From Streptomyces sp. CB02923 (GTDB taxonomy: Bacteria; Actinomycetota; Actinomycetes; Streptomycetales; Streptomycetaceae), in NCBI RefSeq assembly GCF_001905005.1, contig NZ_LWKZ01000024.1, positions 1,085,299 through 1,149,298 of the forward strand: a stretch of DNA of 64,000 bases, given 5' to 3'. The translations under genes and the position numbers were made by a program. Positions 35,296 through 43,271 of this stretch are shown in pieces (positions within the stretch are counted from its first letter, which is position 1; each line of letters begins with the position of its first letter). The notes beneath the pieces are model-generated. The model saw only the letters and a list, made by a program, of their open reading frames with translations, was not told the origin of the DNA and did no database searches.

Positions 35296-36163
35296 GGTCG
35301 AGAAAGGCGCTGAGCACCGGAGACCGTTCCCGGGCGGCGAAGGACAGGACGAGATCGGGCAGCGGCGTACGGGGCGTCACTTCGCAGAACCACGTCCCCG
35401 GGCGCGGGGCCGATGCCATGCGGGACGGGCCCAGGCCGACGCCCACGCCGGAGGCGGCGAGGCCGGTGATCGTGTGGATGTCCCTCGCGACCGTCGCCTC
35501 GCAGAGAGCCGTGGAATCCTCGCCGAGCAGCATGCGCAGCGCGGCGGAGATGGTGGGCTCGTCCGCGCCGGATGCCACGATCAGCGGCTGCTGCCGCAGT
35601 TGGTCCACACTGACCGACGGGCGCCCCGCGTAGGGGTGCACGGTGCTCACGACAGCGACCAGGTGATCGTGTCCGATCGGTACGGACACGAGGTGCTCGA
35701 CTCCGGCGCCTCGCGGGTACCCGAGGGTGACCGCCACGTCCAGTTCGCCGTTGACGAGGGCGGCGGTGCTGCGGCTGGTCGCCATCTCGTGCAGTTCCAG
35801 CCGCACGTCGGGCCGCTCGCGGCCGAACCGGCCCAGCACGGCCGGCAGAGGTTCGAGCAGCGCCGAGGCGATGAACCCCAGGCGCAGGCGGCCCGTTTCA
35901 CCACGCGCGGCCCGGCCCGCGTCGGCCACGGCCGCCGTCATCTCGTCGAGCGCCCGGCGCGCCCTGGCAAGGAACGCCTCGCCCGCGGCCGTCGGGAACA
36001 CGCCCCGGCGCGTGCGGTCGAACAGCCGGGCGCCGACCTCGTGCTCAAGGTCGGCGATCTGCTTGGACAGCGGAGGCTGCGCGATCCCCAGGGCCCCGGC
36101 CGCCCGTCCGAAGTGCGCGTGCTCGGCGAGAGCGAGCGCGTACCGCAGATGCCGAGCTTCCAT
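35093..36163 (-). CDS. LysR-family transcriptional regulator
   Basis: A 356-residue regulator starting at ATG 36163 (MEARHLRYALALAEHAHFGRAA). The winged-helix region ends LGIAQPPLSKQIADLEHEVGARLFDRTRRG, the LTTR signature; the effector domain (about 90-295) has LRLGFIASALLEPLPAVLGRF and ELHEMATSRSTAALVNGELDVAV, typical of BenM/CatR-like members. The last 50 residues (Arg/Ser/Gly-rich, SGDRSGGGSGDRSSDS) extend beyond the normal LTTR length and overlap the convergent gene. It is divergent from an alpha/beta hydrolase across a region holding an eight-copy 8-bp repeat, so it probably controls that gene and itself. Confidence 0.9.
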   Translation of the reverse strand: MEARHLRYALALAEHAHFGRAAGALGIAQPPLSKQIADLEHEVGARLFDRTRRGVFPTAAGEAFLARARRALDEMTAAVADAGRAARGETGRLRLGFIASALLEPLPAVLGRFGRERPDVRLELHEMATSRSTAALVNGELDVAVTLGYPRGAGVEHLVSVPIGHDHLVAVVSTVHPYAGRPSVSVDQLRQQPLIVASGADEPTISAALRMLLGEDSTALCEATVARDIHTITGLAASGVGVGLGPSRMASAPRPGTWFCEVTPRTPLPDLVLSFAARERSPVLSAFLDLIRGMCADVGAALDHRLGPRRHEAVRRSGDRSGGGSGDRSSDSPEISSARQPLRRRPPPAPHDAARS

Positions 36164-36192
36164 GACAACCAGCCCCCGGCGACATATCGACC

Positions 36193-36256
36193 ACCTATAT
36201 ACCTCTATACCCCCATACCTCGATACCTCGCTACGTCGATATCTCGATACCTCAGA
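36193..36256. repeat. Eight tandem 8-bp units in the LysR/hydrolase promoter region
   Basis: Phased units ACCTATAT, ACCTCTAT, ACCCCCAT, ACCTCGAT, ACCTCGCT, ACGTCGAT, ATCTCGAT, ACCTCAGA. The array is A/T-rich against the surrounding DNA and lies between the divergent lysR-like and hydrolase starts. It overlaps the expected operator and promoter positions, so copy number could affect regulation. Confidence 0.85.
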
Positions 36257-36323
36257 AGTATCGCCGATCGGCTTCCCAGATCTTTCGCTGGATGACGCCG
36301 AGATTGTCGTCTGGGATGGAGGC

Positions 36324-37169
36324 ATGACAGACCTCCCCCTGAACAGCACCGTTTTCGTCTTCGTGCACGGCGCCTGGCACAGTTCCGCGCAGTGGGCGTC
36401 GACCCGGCGCGCTCTCGTCGGGCTCGGCGCGGCGAGCGTGGCCGTCGACCTGCCCGGCCACGGCAGCGACGCGCCGCTGCCCACCGGGTATCTCCTGCCC
36501 GGCCAGCCCGGTCTGCTGACCGAGAAATCCCAGCTCGCCACCTTGACGATGGACGCGTGCGCCGAAACCGTACTGAACACGCTGCGCCAGGTCCGCCACT
36601 ACCGCAACGTCGTGCTCGTCGCCCACAGCGCGGGCGGCGGTCCCGCGTCACTGGCTGCTGAGCGGACGCCCGAACTCGTCGACCGAATCGTCTACCTGAG
36701 CGCGTTCGTCCCCGGTGGGCGGCCGCGATTCTCCGATTATCTCGACTCGCCCGAGAACGCCACCGCGCTGGGGCAGGACCTCCCCCTCGGCGACCAGGAC
36801 GCTTTGGGCGCGGTGCGGATCAATCCGCTCTCGCCGGACCCCGTTTACGTCGAGGCCTTGCGGCAGACCCACTACCACGACACGCCCCGGGACCGCTTCG
36901 ACCGCTGGCGTTCCCTGCTGACCACCGACCTGCCGCTGGCTGTCGCGGCCTCCCCCGTCGTCGTGACCACGGCACGGTGGGGACGGATACCGCGCACCTT
37001 CCTGCGCTGCGCGGACGACCGGGCGCTGCCTCCGGCCCTCCAGGACCTGATGATCGCTGAAGCCGACCAGGCCGCGCCCGGCCACCCGTTCACCGTACGC
37101 ACCCTCCCGGGAAGCCACACCCCGTTCGCCGCACGGCCGCGCGAACTCGCCGAGGCTCTCGCCTTGTGA
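36324..37169 (+). CDS. Alpha/beta-fold hydrolase
   Basis: A 281-residue hydrolase of the EstC/salicylate-esterase-like group. FVFVHGAWHSSAQWAS holds the oxyanion HGAWH, VVLVAHSAGGGPAS the nucleophile serine elbow (HSAGG), and GSHTPFAARPRELAEAL the catalytic histidine. FLRCADDRALPPALQ supplies the acidic residue. ATG 36324 is preceded almost immediately by GGAGGC, an unusually short spacing, but no better start lies nearby. It is divergent from the LysR regulator, a common arrangement for inducible esterases acting on aromatic or plant-derived esters. Confidence 0.85.
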   Translation: MTDLPLNSTVFVFVHGAWHSSAQWASTRRALVGLGAASVAVDLPGHGSDAPLPTGYLLPGQPGLLTEKSQLATLTMDACAETVLNTLRQVRHYRNVVLVAHSAGGGPASLAAERTPELVDRIVYLSAFVPGGRPRFSDYLDSPENATALGQDLPLGDQDALGAVRINPLSPDPVYVEALRQTHYHDTPRDRFDRWRSLLTTDLPLAVAASPVVVTTARWGRIPRTFLRCADDRALPPALQDLMIAEADQAAPGHPFTVRTLPGSHTPFAARPRELAEALAL

Positions 37170-37382
37170 GGCCGTGCCGGTTCGAGTGCGTGCCCTGCCT
37201 GGTGCCTCCCGGCCCTGGGGCGCAGCGAGTCCCCATGGCCCGCTCAAGGCGGTGCCGGGCCGAGGCCAGGCCGATGTCAGACCCCGGACCTACTATCCAA
37301 GGGTGAACATCGAATTCACGTCAGAACCGCAACAGTTGGCGAGCGAGCCCCGTACGGCTCGGCGGGGCGAGAGGACCACCGG

Positions 37383-38531
37383 ATGCTGATCACTGCGCGT
37401 TCTCTCAACCGTGCCACGCTCGCGCGTCAGTTGCTGCTCGGCCGCGCGTCGGGCGGCGTCACCGATGCGCTGCGGCGGGTGGTCGCCCTGCAGGCGCAGC
37501 AGCCCGCCTCGCCGTACATCGCACTGTGGAACCGTCTTGCCGACTTCGCTCCCGCCGACCTCGACGCTGCCGTCGCCGGCCTCCAGGCGGTCAAGGCCAC
37601 ACTCATGCGCGTCACATTGCACATGGTCCACGCCGAGGACTACCCGCCCTTTCGCGAGGCCATGGAGCCGACGCTGCGCGCCTCCAGGCTAGGCGACGCC
37701 CGTTTCACCGAGTCAGGGCTCACGGCAGCCGATGCCGAAGCGCTCGTCCCGGAGCTGCTCAAGTACGCCGACCGGCCCCGAACCAGCGCCGCGTTGCAGG
37801 GCCGTCTCGAAGAGCGACTGGGTGCGCCGCTGGAGCAGTCGGCCTGGCGAATGCTGCGGCAGTACGTCCCCCTGTGGCACGCCCCCGCCGAAGCGCCGTG
37901 GTCGTTCGGCACCCGGCAGACGTACGTCGCGGCCGGCACGCGGCCGGTGCTGGCAGACCCCGATGCCGCCGCGGCGGGTCTGCGGGTGCTGGTGCACCGC
38001 TACCTGGCGGGGTTCGGTCCGGCGTCGGTGGCGGACGTGGCTCAGTTCTCTTCGGTACGGCGGTCCCGGGCCAGAGCCGCGTTGCAGGCGCTCGCCGACG
38101 ACCTCGTACAACTGGAAGGCCCCGGCGGCACGGTGCTGTACGACATACCCGGCGCGCCGCGGCCCGCCGAGGACGCCCCGGCCCCGCCCAGACTGATGGC
38201 GATGTGGGACAGCGTCCTGCTCGCCTACGCCGATCGCAGCCGCGTCATTCCCCCCGCGTACCGCAAGTTGGTGATCCGTATGAACGGAGATGTGCTGCCC
38301 ACACTGTTGGTCGACGGCCATGTAGCGGGCGTCTGGCGCCCCGCCGACGGAGGCATCGAGGCCACCGCGTTCCACCCCCTCCCGGACGAGACGTGGGAGG
38401 GCCTGCGCGCAGAGGCCAGGTCACTCGTGGCCTTCCTGGCCGACCGCGACCCCACGGTCTACCGCCGCTACGACCACTGGTGGTCCAAGGGCCTCCCAGC
38501 CGCCGAAATACGGCTGCTGCCCGGCGACTGA
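37383..38531 (+). CDS. Winged-helix DNA-binding domain protein (HTH_42 / YcaQ-like)
   Basis: A 382-residue protein starting ATG 37383 with GAGAGGA upstream. LNRATLARQLLLGRASGGVTDALRRVVALQAQQPASPYIALWNRL and KATLMRVTLHMVHAEDYPPFREAMEP are typical of the actinomycete winged helix DNA-binding domain family (HTH_42). The C-terminal half has VLLAYADRSRVIPPAYRKLVI and NGDVLPTLLVDGHVAGVWR, also conserved. E. coli YcaQ and Streptomyces AlkZ in this superfamily are DNA glycosylases that unhook alkylated or cross-linked bases. The catalytic QxQ motif of AlkZ-type enzymes is seen here as QAQ (ALQAQQP). DNA-repair activity is plausible but not shown. Confidence 0.78.
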   Translation: MLITARSLNRATLARQLLLGRASGGVTDALRRVVALQAQQPASPYIALWNRLADFAPADLDAAVAGLQAVKATLMRVTLHMVHAEDYPPFREAMEPTLRASRLGDARFTESGLTAADAEALVPELLKYADRPRTSAALQGRLEERLGAPLEQSAWRMLRQYVPLWHAPAEAPWSFGTRQTYVAAGTRPVLADPDAAAAGLRVLVHRYLAGFGPASVADVAQFSSVRRSRARAALQALADDLVQLEGPGGTVLYDIPGAPRPAEDAPAPPRLMAMWDSVLLAYADRSRVIPPAYRKLVIRMNGDVLPTLLVDGHVAGVWRPADGGIEATAFHPLPDETWEGLRAEARSLVAFLADRDPTVYRRYDHWWSKGLPAAEIRLLPGD

Positions 38532-38569
38532 GCGACTCAGCCAGTGGCTGCGAAGGATCCGTCGTCGGG

Positions 38570-39030
38570 CAGTGTTTCTTCGTTGGAGGAAGGTGAAGAG
38601 GTTCTCCCAGCGTTCGACGATGGTGGCGGTGGCGTAGCGCTGGATGTTGGTGCGGGCCTGGTCGCCCATGCGGTTGCGCAGGGCGGAGACGGTGATGAGG
38701 GTTTCGAGGTGGCGGGCGAGTTCGCTGGTGTTGCCGGGTGGGGCGAGGAGGCCGTCGTGGCCGTGGCGGATGATTTCGCGGACGCCGGGGGCGACGTCGA
38801 AGGCGACGCAGGGCACGGCGGTGGTCATGGCTTCCATGGGGGCCAGCGGGAAGCCCTCGCCGCGGGAGCTGAGCACGAACACCGAGGCTTGGCGCAGCGC
38901 GCCGGGCACGTCGGTGGTGCGGCCCATCCACTGCACGCTGTCGGCGATGCCCAGCCGGGCGCTGTGCTTCTTCAGCGCCGCCTCCTCCTCGCCGGCGCCG
39001 TAGATGCGGAGGCGCCACTCGGGGTGGCGC
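38570..39030 (-). pseudogene. Glycosyltransferase family 4 remnant, C-terminal half only
   Basis: On the minus strand the frame reads HPEWRLRIYGAGEEEAALKK, then SVQWMGRTTDVPGALRQASVFVLSSRGEGFPLAPMEAM and FDVAPGVREIIRHGHDGLLAPPGN, the complete donor-binding half of a GT4 enzyme (E-x7-E motif as EGFPLAPME). The acceptor-binding N-terminal domain, expected upstream at 39030-39600, is missing: that sequence is unrelated and overlaps the crp-like gene. No ribosome site precedes the remnant and its 3' end runs into the winged-helix gene. It is a truncated relic of a cell-surface or natural-product glycosyltransferase. Confidence 0.75.
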
Positions 39031-39427
39031 CCGGAAGGGGCAGACGGTCCCGAACGGGGCAGGGGGAGGGTGCAGGTACTGGAGTGCCGGTCGGCGAGCA
39101 GCGCCGACCGGACGGTACACCCGTTACAGCAGCGACGATCCGCACGCCGGAGGCAGGCCCGGTGCGGGACATAACCAGGAGCGACGGCAGACCGGGAATG
39201 CAACCGTCCGTGTCGGCCCGCAGCCACTCCGCCGAGTCCGGTCTCTCCAGGGCCCTCAACTACAAGCGGTCGGCTGCGGGCTCCGGGGCAATAGGAGCGT
39301 AGCGTCGATGGCGGAGCCGCTTTCCACGCGCCCACGAGGACCCATCCCCGAACACGCCCATTGCTGAACACGAGCCCCCTCACCGAAATTGCTTCGGATC
39401 CCCTCCCCGCCGCCGTGCCTGGCGCCC
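39031..39427. other. Spacer between two decayed genes
   Basis: About 400 bases with no recognisable gene. It carries the word GTAGCGTCGATGGC near 39298, repeated near 39459 inside the 3' end of the crp-like gene, a possible recombination scar. Otherwise nothing identified. Confidence 0.5.
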
Positions 39428-40162
39428 TCAGGTTTCTTTTCCAGCCGGAGGAAACGTAGCGTCGATGGCCTCGCGGATGACGCGATAGCAAGTGCAGGCA
39501 TTCGCCTCCAGACGGGCGCGGTCCAGGACGGTGATCGTGCCGCGGCTGTAGCTGATGCAGCCGTCGTCGGCCAGGGCACCCGCGACCTCACTGACCGACG
39601 ATCTGCGGACCGCGAGCATCTGGGCGAGGAATTTCTGCGTCAGGACGAACTGGTCGCTGTGCATCCGGTCGGCGGTCATGAGCAGCCAACGGGCGCACCG
39701 TTGCCGTGTGCGGTGGCTGCGGTTGCAGCCCGCGTTGCGCGCCAGCTGGGCGAACATGGACTGGGTGAATCGTTGCAGCGTCTGCTGTAGTTGCCCGTCC
39801 GGCACGGCGATCTCGTGGCGGAACCGGTCGGCCTCCATCCGCAGCCCGCGCCCGGCGACCTGGCACACGGCCGGCTCGGTCGGGCTGCCGACGTCCAGGA
39901 ACACCGCGAGCCCGACCATGCCCTCGTCGCCGACGGTGGCGACCTCGACGGCCGGCCCGTCCAGCTCGGCGAGGATCGTGCAGACGCCCAGCAGCGGGAA
40001 CCATACGGACTCGGTCCGCTCCCCCGGCCGGTACAGCACGTCTCCGGTGCTCAGCTCGGCCGGCTCCAGTTGGGGTTACAGTCTCCGGCGCTCAGCCTCC
40101 GGCAGGGCCGCGAGGATGCGGTTGCCTCTGCTGTCGTACGGACCGGATGCGCCATTCGTCAT
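39428..40162 (-). pseudogene. Crp/Fnr-family regulator interrupted by an in-frame TAA
   Basis: Reading from ATG 40162 the frame gives an N-terminus ending LAALPEAERRRL, then TAA (40078-40076, codon 29), then continues in the same frame PQLEPAELSTGDVLYRPGERTESVWFP through a complete Crp-like protein. The cyclic-nucleotide-fold segment is VEVATVGDEGMVGLAVFLD and the HTH region is QKFLAQMLAVRRSSVSEVAGALADDG with SRGTITVLDR. Both sides of the stop are family-like, so a single substitution or small change created it. GTG 40039 could restart translation but would delete the first 41 residues. No cysteines for an Fe-S cluster are seen. It is adjacent to a decayed cheB-like gene. Confidence 0.8.
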
Positions 40163-40200
40163 GGCGTGCCCGCCTTTCGTCATGGCGTGCCCGCCTTTCG
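40159..40200. repeat. 21-bp tandem duplication carrying the crp-like start codon and ribosome site
   Basis: Two exact 21-bp copies (40159-40179 and 40180-40200). On the minus strand each contains GACGAAAGG and ATG, so there are two in-frame starts (40183 and 40162) with identical leader spacing. The array also overlaps the 3' end of the cheB-like frame. Confidence 0.9.
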
Positions 40201-41046
40201 TCCCGTGGTCAGGTGGCGACCGCCGGTGGGATCACCGCCGCCCAGGGCGGCAGCAACACCCGCATCAGGCCTGCGACACCCGGCACCATCACCAGGCTGA
40301 CCAGTGCGTGAGCCAGCACCGGCAGGGGCAGGGGCGCAGAGGCAGGGGCAGGGGCAGGGGCAGGGGCAGGGGCAGGGGCAGGGGCAGGGGCAGCACGAAG
40401 TGTCTATGCAGCCGGTGGCCATCGCGGCGCTCGGCATTCCGACGGCTTCGGCCGTGATGATGTCCTGGGCGAGCACCCGGCCTCCCGCGCCGCGGATGTG
40501 GCGTACGCCCAGGGCCCCGTCTTCCAGGCGCCCGGTCAGTACCGCCGCCAGCAGCCGGGGGCCGAATGCGGCCGCGGCGGAAGCGAACATCGGATCCGCC
40601 GAACGGTGGCCGTCCGTGGCGTGCAGCGACACCGTGCCCTCAGGCGTGAAGGCGGCCCAGTGGCCTGCCGGCACGACGTGGACGACACCCGCCGCCAGCT
40701 GGTCCCCCTCCTCCAACAACCGCACCGGGAGCGTGGACCGGTGCCGCAGGACCCCCACCAGGCCGTCCTGCTCCCGCACCGGACGGTGCTGCACCAGTAC
40801 GACCGCGGCGGGGAACGTCTCGGGCAGCGCCGCGAGGATCTCACGGTAGGCGTTCACACCACCGAGCGACGCGGTCATACAGACCACGTCGAAGGCAGCG
40901 GAGGACTTCTGAACGGTACCGAACACGGCACCAGCCTCATGCCCGGCACCGCACACAGCGGACGAGTGGAGGCGGAGGGATTGCAGGAGCGGCGTGACGG
41001 CGGTCGGCGACCGATGGCCAGAACCGGCCGGCACCAGAATCCTCAC
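40180..41046 (-). pseudogene. CheB-like methylesterase-domain protein, frameshifted at its C-terminus
   Basis: The frame from GTG 41046 contains FDVVCMTASLGGVNAYREILAALPETFPAAVVLVQHRP, HVVPAGHWAAFTP and AAVLTGRLEDGALGVRHI with GGRVLAQDIITAEAVGMPSAAMATGCID, the stand-alone CheB methylesterase fold (Ser, His, Asp triad positions SLGG, QHRP, TGRLEDG). After GCID it runs into a Cys-Pro repeat caused by the hexanucleotide array. Reading one frame over from GACAC gives FVLPLPL; a further shift after the array gives LAHALVSLVMVPGVAGLMRVLL ending at TGA 40211-40209. Thus at least two indels flank the repeat. It is probably inactive, or has a repeat-altered tail. Confidence 0.75.
40321..40392. repeat. 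Hexanucleotide microsatellite (GGGGCA)n
   Basis: Eight perfect GGGGCA units at 40345-40392, preceded by interrupted copies from 40321. It lies inside the 3' part of the cheB-like gene, where the minus strand reads (TGCCCC)n. Confidence 0.93.
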
Positions 41047-41131
41047 CCGGCTCTACGCCACTGAGGTGACAGGCCCACCCCGCGCGCCCGCCAGGTCGTG
41101 CGCGGCAGGCGAAGAACCAGGCCCCTTCCCG

Positions 41132-41172
41132 AGCACTCACCCCCAAGCACTCACCCCAAGCACTCACCCCCC
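41132..41172. repeat. Short tandem repeat of AGCACTCACCCC(C)(A)
   Basis: Three 13-14-bp units in the 205-base gap between the cheB-like gene and the response-regulator gene. No function apparent; the minus-strand downstream end of the two-component operon lies just beyond. Confidence 0.7.
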
Positions 41173-41251
41173 ATCCCTCACCCCCGACTTCGGCAGAGAC
41201 CCGCTGGGCGGTACGGTCGTCCGCCGTGGACGTATGGCCGTACCGGTGCCG

Positions 41252-41899
41252 TCACTTGAGGCCGGCGTCGCGGACGAGCAAGGCCATCTGCACCCGGTTG
41301 GACAGGCCCAGTTTGGCCAGGGCGCGGCTGACGTGGGCCTTGACCGTGCCTTCGCTCATGGCCAGCGCACGCCCGATCTCGGCGTTCGACAGGCCGCGGG
41401 CCACCGCCCGCACCGCCTCGTCCTCGCGCTCGGTCAGCACCGACAGGCGCTTCCGTGCCTCGGCGGCGCCTTCGGGCTGCAGGTCGGCGAAGGTGTCGAG
41501 CAGGCGCTTGGTGACCTTCGGCGTGAGCATGGCGCTGCCCTCGGCGATGGTGCGGACGGCGTTGGCGAGGTCGCGTGGGGAGGTGTCCTTCAGGAGGAAG
41601 CCGCATGCTCCGTTGCGCAGGGCGGTGTGCACATAGTCGTCGAGGTCGAAAGTGGTCAGCATGATCACTTTCGGTCCGTCGGGCGAACGGCGCAGCTCGC
41701 GCAGGGCGGTCAGGCCGTCCATGCCCGCCATGCGTACGTCCATGAGGACGACGTCGGGGCGGTGTTCGGCGACCGCGGTGATCGCTTCCCGGCCGTCGCT
41801 CGCCTCGGCGACCACCTCGATGTCGTCGGTCGGTTGCAGGATCATGCGCAGCCCGGCCCGGACCAGCGCTTCGTCGTCGACTACCAGGACGCGGATCAC
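41252..41899 (-). CDS. NarL/FixJ-family response regulator
   Basis: A 215-residue regulator from GTG 41899, which overlaps the histidine-kinase stop (GTGA). The receiver domain has the acidic pair DDE at 8-10, phospho-acceptor Asp54 in VLMDVRM, Thr in MLTTFD and Lys in FLLKD. The C-terminal LuxR-type HTH reads LSVLTEREDEAVRAVARGLSNAEIGRALAMSEGTVKAHVSRALAKLGL. It is paired with the kinase encoded upstream and divergent from a MacB-type ABC exporter, the usual layout of systems that sense cell-envelope stress or an antimicrobial peptide and induce the exporter. The ligand is unknown. Confidence 0.94.
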   Translation of the reverse strand: MIRVLVVDDEALVRAGLRMILQPTDDIEVVAEASDGREAITAVAEHRPDVVLMDVRMAGMDGLTALRELRRSPDGPKVIMLTTFDLDDYVHTALRNGACGFLLKDTSPRDLANAVRTIAEGSAMLTPKVTKRLLDTFADLQPEGAAEARKRLSVLTEREDEAVRAVARGLSNAEIGRALAMSEGTVKAHVSRALAKLGLSNRVQMALLVRDAGLK

Positions 41900-43119
41900 G
41901 CGTGGTCCTCCAGGGCGGGTTCGGAGACGGGAAAGCGGGCGGAGACGGTGAAGCCGCCGTCGGGGCGGGGGTCGGCGGCGAAGACGCCGTCGAGCAGTTC
42001 CACCCGTTCGCGCAGTCCGACCAGGCCCATACCGCTGCCCGGCAGGGCCTCGGCGGGGCCGGCCGGGGCCGTGTTGCTCACGGTGATCTCCAGATCCGCG
42101 TCGTGGTAGTGCACGGCGACCTCGGTGTGCGCCGTGCCGGCGTGCTTGTGGACGTTGGTGAGGGCTTCCTGGACGACGCGGTACGCGGCGTGTTCCAGGA
42201 GGGTCGGCAGCCGTTTCGGTGTGCCCGCGTCGTGGCGCCGTACGGTGATGCCCGCGGCCCGCGTCTGGTCGAGCAGCCGGTCGAGGTCGACCAGCGTCGG
42301 CTGCGGACCGAGGGCGGGCTCGTCCCCGTCGCCCGCGCTCTTGAGGACGCCGATGACGTCCCTGAGCTGGCCGAGCGCCTCCCGGCCGGTGGTACGGATC
42401 AGTTCCGCGGCGGCAGCGGTGTCGGCGTCCTTCGCGTTGACCTCCAGCGCGCCCGCGTGCAGCACCATGAGGGACACCCGGTGGGCGACGACGTCGTGCA
42501 TGTCGCGAGCGATGCGGGCCCGTTCCTGGATGCGGGCCTGTTCGGCGCGTGCGGCCTGCTCCCTCTCCAGTTGCGCGGCACGCTCCTGGAGACCTTCGAT
42601 CACCTCGCTGCGGGCCCTGCTCCACAGGCCCAGCACCGCGGGAAGCCAGACGAACACGACGACGCTGCCGAGCGAGGAAAGCAGGTCGTCCCGGGCCAGG
42701 CCGGGCATTCCGATGGCGACGCCGGTGGTCATCGGCAGGATGACGACCGCGCTCGCGCCCACTACGTACCAGATCAGGCGCAGTTGGGGGCGTGCGTTGC
42801 GGGCGACGACGTACGAGCCGACGCTCAGCGGCATCCAGACCGACAGCAGGATCCAGGCCGCCGGCCCGAAGCTGACCACCGGCCAGCGCTTGCGCGGCAG
42901 CATCAGGACGGTGACGGCGGAGATCACCGCCGCGACCGCCGACAGGGCCGGCACCGAGTCCGGCGTGATGCCCAACTTTGCCTGCATGTAGTCGATCGGG
43001 CGCCCGTCTATCGGTATGAACGCGCCTGCGGCGACCACGGCCGCCAGTACTTTCAGTCCCCACCGGTCCACTGCGTCGCGCAAGCGCTGACGGAGCGCTG
43101 TCTCCATGCGTCGGGCCAC
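41896..43119 (-). CDS. Sensor histidine kinase (HisKA_3 / NarX-DesK type)
   Basis: A 407-residue kinase. About five N-terminal hydrophobic segments (LKVLAAVVAAGAFIPI to SLGSVVVFVWLPAVLGLW) form the sensor, with no large extracellular loop. A coiled coil rich in Glu/Arg/Ala follows, then the HisKA_3 box RARIARDMHDVVAHRVSLM with phospho-acceptor His208. The HATPase_c domain has VVQEALTNVHKHAG (N box) and GSGMGLVGLRERVELLDG (G box). GTG 43119 and ATG 43107 are both possible starts; neither has a strong ribosome site. The gene is co-translated with the response regulator. Confidence 0.93.
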   Translation of the reverse strand: MARRMETALRQRLRDAVDRWGLKVLAAVVAAGAFIPIDGRPIDYMQAKLGITPDSVPALSAVAAVISAVTVLMLPRKRWPVVSFGPAAWILLSVWMPLSVGSYVVARNARPQLRLIWYVVGASAVVILPMTTGVAIGMPGLARDDLLSSLGSVVVFVWLPAVLGLWSRARSEVIEGLQERAAQLEREQAARAEQARIQERARIARDMHDVVAHRVSLMVLHAGALEVNAKDADTAAAAELIRTTGREALGQLRDVIGVLKSAGDGDEPALGPQPTLVDLDRLLDQTRAAGITVRRHDAGTPKRLPTLLEHAAYRVVQEALTNVHKHAGTAHTEVAVHYHDADLEITVSNTAPAGPAEALPGSGMGLVGLRERVELLDGVFAADPRPDGGFTVSARFPVSEPALEDHA

Positions 43120-43271
43120 GGGCCGAGCCTAGTTCTTCGCAGCACGCCCGGCTTCCGCCATCCGTCTATGCACCGCCCCACGAAGGTTCAGCGCCGCCGC
43201 AACTTAAGTCAGGGATGTTCGTGGTCTTTTGGGCGACGTGCCGCGTGATCCACGACGGGACCATTTCTGCC

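Noticed and set aside
38421-39491. A full-length 356-residue glycosyltransferase
   Set aside because: Only about 150 residues are GT4-like; the N-terminal part is unrelated low-complexity sequence antisense to or overlapping neighbouring genes, so it is a remnant.
40076-40078. Recoding of the TAA in the crp-like gene
   Set aside because: TAA is not used for selenocysteine or pyrrolysine insertion, and nothing suggests a stop-readthrough context. Mutation or sequence error is simpler.
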